A stretch of DNA of 10,888 nt, taken from contig JAJQFK010000203.1 of NCBI GenBank assembly GCA_021201175.1, positions 1 to 10,888 on the forward strand, read 5' to 3'. The position numbers and the translations under genes were made by a program. Positions within the stretch are counted from its first letter, which is position 1; every line of letters begins with the position of its first letter. This DNA comes from Candidatus Gastranaerophilales bacterium. GTDB taxonomy: Bacteria > Cyanobacteriota > Vampirovibrionia > Gastranaerophilales > Gastranaerophilaceae. Under the pieces are notes generated by a model that was not told where the DNA came from, did not search any database, and was given only the letters and a program-made list of their open reading frames with translations. Shown one piece after another: positions 6,732-10,888 of the stretch.

Positions 6732-7892
6732 TTAAATTTTATATTCTAAATACTGCTTAACAAGTTTTACATTATGAACTCTGTGAATATTTACTCCTTT
6801 TGTTTGTATTGAATAAACGGCTGTAGGAATGTCAGATTGTTCACATGTTAAATTAAATTTATTTCTTATAAATGATTTCCTTGAAATTCCAAGCAGCATA
6901 GGCTGGTAAAGCAGCTCAAATTCTTGCATTCTCTTTAGTAGTTCATAATTTGATGATAAAGATTTGCCAAAACCTATACCTGTATCTAAAATGATATTTT
7001 CTTTTGTTAATCCGGCATTTGTTAATGCATTTATTTTCTTAACAAAATACATATATATATCTTCAACTATATCAGAATTGGTATAATCTGATGAAATAGC
7101 CGGCACTTTGTCAGAGTGCATTATAATGCAGGGAATATTATTCCCCGTAACATAATTAAAAAGATTTTCATCATAATCCAAACCGGATACATCATTTATT
7201 ATATCCGCCCCTTCTTCAATTGCAGCTCTTGCCGTCCGGTAATTTCTCGTATCAATACTGATTGGGATATCTATATTTTCCTTCCTTAAAAGTCTTAAAA
7301 CAGGAATAACTCTTTGTATTTCTTCATCAACAGAAATTTCAACAGCATCAGGACGTGTAGATTCTCCGCCAATATCAATAAAATCAGCGCCGTCCTCTAT
7401 CATTTGAATAGCATGCCGGAGAGCATTTTCACTACGATTATATTTGCCGCCATCAGAAAAAGAATCCGGCGTAACATTTAAAATCCCCATAATATAAGGT
7501 CTATACCAATCAAATGAATAAGTTCTTATTTTTAACGGTTTTATTGCAGTTTTGAGCATATTTTCAATAGCTTCGGATAAGGTGTTAAGTCTAAACGGTT
7601 GAAATTTCAATTTTTCTGCAAGCTTTTCAAGTTTGGAATAATCGCAAAATAAAAGCGCATCTGTAAATTGGCATTTACATGTAACGGTATCTCTATTTAC
7701 TGCACAGTCAAAACCGAGAGAAAGGCATAATTGTTTTAGTATATTTGCCTCGGGCGGTCTTAAATTAAATATTTTATATGAAAGACCGGAGTACTTTTTT
7801 ATTACATGATTTAAATACAACTTATCAAAACCAATAGAATCAAGTTCTTTTTCAATATTATTATTCGCTTTTTTTATAACTATATTATCCAT
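6732..7892 (-). CDS. folP: Dihydropteroate synthase with an extra N-terminal domain
   Basis: It condenses p-aminobenzoate with 6-hydroxymethyl-dihydropterin diphosphate in folate synthesis, the step blocked by sulfonamides. The TIM-barrel domain starts near residue 133 and shows GILNVTPDSFSDGG, DIGGESTRP, ISIDT, INDVSG, ILDTGIGFGKS, LLGISRKSF and the C-terminal HRVHNV. At 386 residues it is about 110 longer than typical FolP. The extra N-terminal part (about 1-130) includes ANILKQLCLSLGFDCAVNRD and LKFQPFRLNTLSEAIENML. I remember similar extensions on dihydropteroate synthases of some Clostridia, but no function for them. The loop after the INDVSG strand reads MHSDKVPAISS rather than the common MHMxGxP form. 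There is no Shine-Dalgarno; TATAAT lies 6 nt before the ATG, overlapping the T-tract of the upstream terminator. ruvC follows after 39 bp. Confidence 0.94.
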   Translation of the reverse strand: MDNIVIKKANNNIEKELDSIGFDKLYLNHVIKKYSGLSYKIFNLRPPEANILKQLCLSLGFDCAVNRDTVTCKCQFTDALLFCDYSKLEKLAEKLKFQPFRLNTLSEAIENMLKTAIKPLKIRTYSFDWYRPYIMGILNVTPDSFSDGGKYNRSENALRHAIQMIEDGADFIDIGGESTRPDAVEISVDEEIQRVIPVLRLLRKENIDIPISIDTRNYRTARAAIEEGADIINDVSGLDYDENLFNYVTGNNIPCIIMHSDKVPAISSDYTNSDIVEDIYMYFVKKINALTNAGLTKENIILDTGIGFGKSLSSNYELLKRMQEFELLYQPMLLGISRKSFIRNKFNLTCEQSDIPTAVYSIQTKGVNIHRVHNVKLVKQYLEYKI

Positions 7893-7898
7893 AAAACT

Positions 7899-7904
7899 AT
7901 TATA
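7899..7904 (-). promoter_or_regulatory. Possible -10 element for a leaderless folP transcript
   Basis: TATAAT on the minus strand ends 6 nt before the folP ATG at 7892. Its first T is the last base of the upstream terminator's T-run. A terminator upstream implies folP needs its own promoter, which supports this site. The corresponding -35 position (TATCAA) is weak and lies inside the terminator hairpin. Confidence 0.45.
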
Positions 7905-7907
7905 AAA

Positions 7908-7938
7908 AAAACGAACTATTTTTGATAGTCCGTTTTTT
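7908..7938 (-). terminator. Intrinsic terminator of the SFG-motif gene
   Basis: On the minus strand, 22 nt after the stop at 7961, a 12-bp stem (7938-7925 side with 7919-7908) closes a 5-nt loop and runs into a stretch of T. The stem contains one G-U pair in minus-strand RNA, which becomes an A-C mismatch in plus-strand RNA. That asymmetry shows it serves the minus-strand gene. Confidence 0.9.
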
Positions 7939-7960
7939 ATTTAAATAATTAATTATTTGT

Positions 7961-8614
7961 TTATGATAATGCTGATGCAATTTCACCGAGAGCCGAAATA
8001 GTATCGGATGTAGAAGTTAAGTTATTCTTTACTCCTGTATAAACATTTTGAGATTTTTGTGCAATATCTTTAATTCCATCGCCATCAGCGTCTTTTGTTA
8101 AAATTTGAGGAACAGTTGTTGCAACAGCTGCAGCCCCGACTACATTAGCAAATGCTTTTTGTGCTCTTTCCGGATTAACAACATCTTCCGCAATTTTAGA
8201 GTAAGCTACTTTCTTGTATAGATTTCTTGCAGCATTTTCAGATTTCTCTAAAACCTTTCCAGATGCATTTTTTAATTTGCCTAACTTCCCGGGAACTTCT
8301 TTTTGTAAAGATTCAGATGCCTTTTTTACAAGCCCCGAACCGGATTTTAAAGTATTTTCAATCATTACCGGAAGCTTAGGTACAACTTTGGTAACAAGAG
8401 AAGCTCCGGCTTTACCGGCAGCATATATACCGGCTAGTGCTGCTGCACAAGATAAACCTATTTGAAAAGGACTCTTTACATCTTTTGAATTTACATATTT
8501 GTCATTTATTTCATCAACTTTTTTCAATGCTACATAAGTTTCATCATAATCAGCTTTTTGACCAAATGATGCCTGAGGTTTTATCGGTGTGCAATTTACA
8601 GGTGCTATACTCAT
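7961..8614 (-). CDS. Lineage-type protein with N-terminal SFG motif, function unknown
   Basis: The protein has 217 residues. The N-terminus (MSIAPVNCTPIKPQ, then ASFGQK at 15-20) resembles a short leader I associate with many Gastranaerophilales proteins of unknown role; it is not a classical signal peptide. Residues 51-78 form an Ala/Gly-rich hydrophobic stretch, about 88-145 are Lys/Ser-rich and probably helical, and 153-171 form a second Ala-rich hydrophobic segment. DADGDGIKD at 175-183 fits a DxDxDG calcium-binding loop, seen once only. A Ser/Thr/Asn-rich tail ends the protein. AAAGG sits about 11 nt before the ATG. The gene is monocistronic: it has its own terminator, and the next gene upstream, the first toxin, is divergent. 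No clear promoter was found in the 183 bp between its start and the toxin's -35. A surface or cell-envelope role is a guess. Confidence 0.8.
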   Translation of the reverse strand: MSIAPVNCTPIKPQASFGQKADYDETYVALKKVDEINDKYVNSKDVKSPFQIGLSCAAALAGIYAAGKAGASLVTKVVPKLPVMIENTLKSGSGLVKKASESLQKEVPGKLGKLKNASGKVLEKSENAARNLYKKVAYSKIAEDVVNPERAQKAFANVVGAAAVATTVPQILTKDADGDGIKDIAQKSQNVYTGVKNNLTSTSDTISALGEIASALS

Positions 8615-8797
8615 AATTTTAAGCCTTTCTTACTTTCTTATTCTACTACAATAATGCCTGTAAATGTATTTTATTGCTAAAAATAGATTAAATATTAAGA
8701 AAAATTTACAATGTTATAATAATATAATAAAAATGTCCTGTTGAATTCTTCTCATTTAGTCTAATACGTGTGTTTTTCCGGAACAGTCATTGTTCAC

Positions 8798-8826
8798 TTG
8801 ACATTTTGTAGTTTTTAGACTACAAT
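8798..8826 (+). promoter_or_regulatory. Near-consensus promoter and operator palindrome of the first toxin-antitoxin pair
   Basis: TTGACA (8798-8803) and TACAAT (8821-8826) are 17 bp apart. A palindrome, TTGTAGT (8806-8812) with ACTACAA (8819-8825), fills the spacer and covers the -10, where the antitoxin would block RNA polymerase. TAGTCTAA at 8757-8764 repeats half of this site. GAACA (8781-8785) and TGTTC (8791-8795) form another small palindrome just before the -35. The -10 ends 6 nt before the toxin ATG. Confidence 0.82.
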
Positions 8827-8832
8827 ATTAAT

Positions 8833-9150
8833 ATGAAGAAAATTATTCACTATAAAACTTCTAATGGGAAATATCCTTATGACATTTGGTTTTCAACTCT
8901 TGACCAAACAATAAAAGCAAGAATTGAAAAAAGACTGGAACGAATCGAAGATGGTAATTACGGCGACCATAAGCGTTTTGATAATCTTGTTGAAATAAGG
9001 TTTAAACAAGGTGCAGGGTATAGAATATATGCATTTGAATATAACGATATGATATTTATTTTACTCTCAGGCGGGGATAAATCGACACAGAATAAAGATA
9101 TTGAAAAAGCCAAAAGCTATATTGATGATATAAAAGAAAGGTATAAATAA
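8833..9150 (+). CDS. HI1419-type (HigB-like, RelE/ParE superfamily) toxin
   Basis: The 105-residue length and motifs fit the family of addiction-module killer proteins typified by Haemophilus HI1419. Visible are YKTSNGKYPYDIW (8-19), an Arg-rich helix KARIEKRLERIEDGNYGDHKRF (28-49, here KARIEKRLERI then EDGNYGDHKRF), EIRFKQGAGYRIY (54-66), and LLSGGDKSTQNKDI (77-90) followed by a helix. RelE-superfamily members of this kind are generally ribosome-dependent mRNA nucleases; that is inferred for this one. The toxin gene comes first and the antitoxin ATG follows its TAA directly, the order typical of HigBA-like pairs. No Shine-Dalgarno precedes the ATG and the promoter -10 is 6 nt away, so the message is probably leaderless. 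Expression should be repressed by the antitoxin or complex at the overlapping palindrome. Confidence 0.92.
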   Translation: MKKIIHYKTSNGKYPYDIWFSTLDQTIKARIEKRLERIEDGNYGDHKRFDNLVEIRFKQGAGYRIYAFEYNDMIFILLSGGDKSTQNKDIEKAKSYIDDIKERYK

Positions 9151-9465
9151 ATGAATATTGATAAATTATTAGCTGATTTTCCAAGCCATGATGAAATGAT
9201 GAAAGAACATTTTCAAGACCCTGATTTTCAAAGAGAATATTTGAATTTGTCCTTAGCAGAATATTTAGATGACGGAGACTTCAACAAATTTTATAAATGT
9301 TTGGAAAAAGTCATAAAAGCGAGAGGCAGTGTAACATCTTTTGCAAAAAAAGTAAATATAGAACGTGCAAATTTATACACATTATTTAACGGCGAAAAAG
9401 TACCCCGTCTGGATACCATTGCAAAGATATTAAAGGAATTAGGCTATACTTTAAGCGTAGCATAA
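9151..9465 (+). CDS. HI1420-type (HigA-like) antitoxin with helix-turn-helix
   Basis: This 104-residue partner of the preceding toxin neutralises it and represses the shared promoter. Residues 1-50 (acidic, DPDFQREYLNLSLAEYLDDGD) would contact the toxin. Residues 58-97 form an HTH resembling the Xre/Cro class: GSVTSFAKKVN, then IERANLYTLFNGEKVPRLDT and IAKILKELGY. This matches the downstream addiction-module antidote family typified by HI1420. It starts directly after the toxin TAA, with AAAGG about 9 nt upstream inside the toxin gene, so translation is probably coupled. A repeat mosaic begins one base after the start of its stop codon. Confidence 0.92.
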   Translation: MNIDKLLADFPSHDEMMKEHFQDPDFQREYLNLSLAEYLDDGDFNKFYKCLEKVIKARGSVTSFAKKVNIERANLYTLFNGEKVPRLDTIAKILKELGYTLSVA

Positions 9466-9774
9466 GCGGATTTTGTGTAGGGAACTCTGCCGAACAAAAC
9501 AATCCGGTGAATTGTTTTGTGAGAGGAAAGAGTACAACAAGCGTTAGCGAAGCAATCTAGACAAAATATAGTAAGTGATTGCCACGATGCTTGGTTGTTC
9601 GCGATAGCTTTGCAGACTAGGTCACACGGTAAGCGATAGCCAAAACGAGTTCACAGCCAACAGGCTTGCGAGGTACAAAGGAAATTATTAAGCCGAAGGC
9701 GAAATCAATGACCCTGTATGCGGAACGCAATGTAGCTGACAGGCTTGAACAAAGGGAATTTCAAGAGAAAGACC
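9465..9774 (+). repeat. Mosaic repeat region starting at the first antitoxin's stop codon (copy C)
   Basis: No gene is apparent in the 430 bp between the two toxin-antitoxin pairs. From the stop codon (TAAGCGGATTTTG) about 300 bp are richer in G+C than the flanks and look like copy A in the same orientation relative to the upstream gene. Shared pieces are the AGCGGATTT start, AGCGAAGCAATCTAGA (from 9546) followed by GATTGCCACG (near 9577), an AAGCCGAAGGC segment near 9692, and the ending GGGAATTTCAAGAGA near 9758-9772. The pieces are shared in order but the intervening DNA differs, so this is a diverged or recombined copy. From 9775 to 9846 I see only AT-rich spacer and a 9-bp direct repeat. 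Confidence 0.6.
9494..9520 (+). other. 10-bp hairpin 28 nt after the first antitoxin's stop
   Basis: ACAAAACAAT (9494-9503) pairs perfectly with ATTGTTTTGT (9511-9520) around a 7-nt loop. No T-tract follows, so termination is doubtful; a role at the 3' end of the toxin-antitoxin message is possible. The stem sequence is unlike the hairpins in copies A and B. Confidence 0.65.
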
Positions 9775-9846
9775 TCCATTCTATCCTCACTTTTGTAACT
9801 TTTGTATAGGCGAATTAATTTCTGCAACAAAAATCAAAAAACACAC

Positions 9847-9875
9847 TTGAAAAATGTAACAGAAATATGTATAAT
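9847..9875 (+). promoter_or_regulatory. Sigma70-like promoter of the second toxin-antitoxin pair
   Basis: TTGAAA (9847-9852) and TATAAT (9870-9875) are 17 bp apart, giving a start near 9882 and a 14-nt leader with GGA at 9886-9888. TGTAT (9868-9872) and ATACA (9880-9884) form a short inverted repeat over the -10 that could be an operator. Confidence 0.75.
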
Positions 9876-9895
9876 AAAAATACACGGAACAAGAT

Positions 9896-10252
9896 ATGAC
9901 AAACGAAAAATTATTCACAGCAGAATATACTGATGAAGCCAAAATACAATTAAAAGAATTATCTTCTGAGTACAGAGAAAAAATTATTGAAGCAATCGGT
10001 TTATTTGAAAAAGTTGGCAAACTATACAAAAATATAAACGATTTGGGTGATGGATTATTTGAAATTAAACCCAAAGGTGTAAGAGCATATTTTATGTACG
10101 ATAATAATCGCAGACGTATAATTATAATAGGTTTTGTTTGTCTTAAAAAATCTCAAAAAGCACCAAAAAATTACATAAAACAAGCAAGAAGTAATATTAA
10201 AAAATATATACAAGAAATGGAGGCAAACCATGAAAAAAATAACAACAACTGA
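9896..10252 (+). CDS. Gp49/HigB-like RelE/ParE-superfamily toxin
   Basis: The protein has 118 residues. After an N-terminal strand and two helices (FTAEYTDEAKIQLKELSSEY, then REKIIEAIGLFEKVG), the core reads GDGLFEIKPKGVRAYFMY (51-68), RRRIIIIGFVCLKKSQKAP (72-90) and a C-terminal helix (93-110). This fits the phage-derived Gp49-like/HigB family, where the E-x-R/K strand, the Tyr-containing strand and the hydrophobic G-F-x-K-K-x-Q-x-x-P motif are characteristic. The likely activity is translation-dependent mRNA cleavage, inferred from the superfamily. The Asn-rich end overlaps the next gene by 23 bp. The toxin comes first, as in the pair upstream, but the two toxins belong to different subfamilies and do not look like a duplication. 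Confidence 0.85.
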   Translation: MTNEKLFTAEYTDEAKIQLKELSSEYREKIIEAIGLFEKVGKLYKNINDLGDGLFEIKPKGVRAYFMYDNNRRRIIIIGFVCLKKSQKAPKNYIKQARSNIKKYIQEMEANHEKNNNN

Positions 10253-10487
10253 TGATATTCTAAATGACCGCACATTATTTACAGAACAACAGGCTGCAAA
10301 AATAAGAGCCAATATAGAAAAAAAAGCTCAAAAACTCTGGGGCGGTTCCCGCTCAAATTCAGGAAGAAAAGCAAAACCAAAAAGCGAGGTGCTGCAATTT
10401 AACAGGCGCTTAACGGAAAAGGAAAATCAATTTATAGATTATGCACGTGCTCATAATTTAAATTATGATGATTTAATGGAAGGATAG
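10230..10487 (+). CDS. Probable antitoxin with GGSRSNSGRK motif
   Basis: This 85-residue basic protein overlaps the end of the toxin gene by 23 bp in another frame. GGAGG (10219-10223) lies 6 nt before the ATG, a strong site that fixes this start. Residues 15-37 form a charged helix (LFTEQQAAKIRANIEKKAQK), and 38-47 are GGSRSNSGRK, an AT-hook-like Gly/Arg motif seen in small DNA-binding proteins. The C-terminal part (54-85) has a strand, VLQFNRRLT, then a helix and NLNYDDLMEG, arranged like a ribbon-helix-helix. It lacks the Xre-type helix-turn-helix usual for HigA partners. The antitoxin role is inferred from position and overlap, not from a recognised family. Its stop codon begins repeat copy B. 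Confidence 0.72.
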   Translation: MKKITTTDDILNDRTLFTEQQAAKIRANIEKKAQKLWGGSRSNSGRKAKPKSEVLQFNRRLTEKENQFIDYARAHNLNYDDLMEG

Positions 10488-10545
10488 CGAAATTCCGGAC
10501 GGGCAAAGTCCGGTAAGCGATTGCGAAGTTGGTAACAACGACGTG
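10485..10545 (+). repeat. Repeat copy B, starting at the second antitoxin's stop codon
   Basis: It begins with the TAG stop of the second antitoxin and matches 4173-4112 (minus strand) at 52 of 62 aligned positions with one gap, including the shared blocks CCGGACGG, AGTCCGG, AAGCGA, TGCGAAGTTGG and ACAACGA. The hairpin is kept as CCGGAC (10495-10500) with GTCCGG (10508-10513). Similarity stops near 10545, about 30 bp before the end of the decayed minus-strand gene. Confidence 0.85.
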
Positions 10546-10574
10546 ATTCCGTTTAAGCAAAACAGGCATTATCA

Positions 10575-10888
10575 CTAACCAACACCCTTAAATGTAGGAT
10601 ACTCTGAACTTTCTTGCTCTGTAGATTGTGTTTCTTCTATTAATCTAAGTTGTTCATAAAGTTCGTAAAGAGAAATTTTGTTCCGCGCTGCTTCATTTTT
10701 TTGATTTATATGTTCATTTATTATTGCGAGTATATTTTCATCTGTTTCTGTTGTTGTTTCAAGTTTGTGTCATTCGGAAAATACCGTCTGAATCATAGGT
10801 ATATTCTGATGTCCGGTAACTTTACCATCTTAATAATAGATATATTCTGTACACCATGTCTTATTACCATCTGAATCGTAAGTATAAG
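10575..10888 (-). pseudogene. Decayed 3' end of a tandem-repeat protein gene
   Basis: Read on the minus strand from the window edge, the DNA encodes a repeat (YTYDSDGNKTWCTE), a second damaged unit (YIYY, stop TAA at 10832-10830, then DGKVTGHQ), and a third (YTYDSDGIFRMTQT) in another frame after a one-base loss. An intact 64-residue tail in the first frame then follows (10769-10578), including ETDENILAIINEHINQ and ISLYELYEQLRLIEETQ, and ends at TAG 10577-10575. At least one nonsense and two frame changes separate the pieces, so it is very likely a pseudogene. The YxYDxDG core recalls YD/RHS repeats, but the 14-residue period is shorter. The original function is unknown and the 5' part lies beyond the window. 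Confidence 0.72.
10762..10886 (-). repeat. Three tandem copies of a 42-bp (14-codon) coding repeat
   Basis: Units lie at 10886-10845 (42 bp), 10844-10804 (41 bp) and 10803-10762 (42 bp). All share TATA, a TAT-type codon run, AGAYGGTA and an ACCGGAC/CCGAATG-like 3' half. The single base missing from the middle unit accounts for the frame change in the pseudogene. Confidence 0.75.

Noticed and set aside
8781..8795. LexA box upstream of the first toxin
   Set aside because: GAAC and GTTC are 7 nt apart here, whereas the GAAC-N4-GTTC type of SOS box needs 4.
9465..9780. A structured RNA gene (RNase P, tmRNA or tRNA) between the toxin-antitoxin pairs
   Set aside because: The GC-rich block lacks their conserved cores, and it shares modules with the ompH-miaB repeat instead.
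9787..10312. Minus-strand open frames opposite the second toxin-antitoxin pair
   Set aside because: They are shadows of the toxin and antitoxin frames, rich in Phe/Cys/Tyr, with no start signals.
10650..10874. 74-residue plus-strand open frame at the right edge
   Set aside because: It is antisense to the decayed repeat gene and very Cys/Phe/Ile-rich; the minus-strand reading is far more protein-like.

Overview
The window is AT-rich (roughly one third G+C by eye). The best guess is a gut-type member of the Vampirovibrionia (formerly Melainabacteria), order Gastranaerophilales. The main reason is the 217-residue protein at 7961-8614, whose start (MSIAPVN..., then SFGQK) I remember as typical of that lineage. 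An OmpH/Skp-type periplasmic protein and an unusual housekeeping gene order fit a diderm of that kind. The assignment is inference and could not be tested by a search.

Layout: the end of a gene that looks like recJ (1-552, +) converges on a long minus-strand block. In transcription order this block runs: SFG-motif lineage protein (8614-7961), an intrinsic terminator, folP, ruvC, a small four-helix membrane protein, mtnA, ompH, a 340-bp mosaic of GC-richer repeats, miaB, and a lipoprotein of the family-5 peptide-binding type. Genes inside the block sit close together: ruvC and the membrane protein share a TAATG junction, and mtnA starts 3 bp after the membrane protein. ompH has its own sigma70-like promoter.

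The right end (from 8798) is plus-strand accessory DNA. It holds two toxin-antitoxin pairs in toxin-first order. The first is an HI1419/HI1420 (HigBA-like) pair with a near-perfect promoter and an overlapping palindrome. The second is a Gp49/HigB-like toxin overlapping a small basic protein with a GGSRSNSGRK motif. The last 314 bp are the decayed 3' end of a minus-strand gene encoding 14-residue tandem repeats.

The least explained signal is a family of non-coding, roughly half-G+C mosaic elements found three times. Each begins in, or one base past, the stop codon of an unrelated gene (ompH, the first antitoxin, the second antitoxin) and points in that gene's direction of transcription. They are built from modules that begin AGCG, carry short hairpins of differing stem sequence, and often end GGAATTTCAAGAG. 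A second recurring pattern is a TANNNT hexamer exactly 6 nt before the ATG with no Shine-Dalgarno sequence (first toxin, folP, ruvC), which suggests leaderless transcripts.
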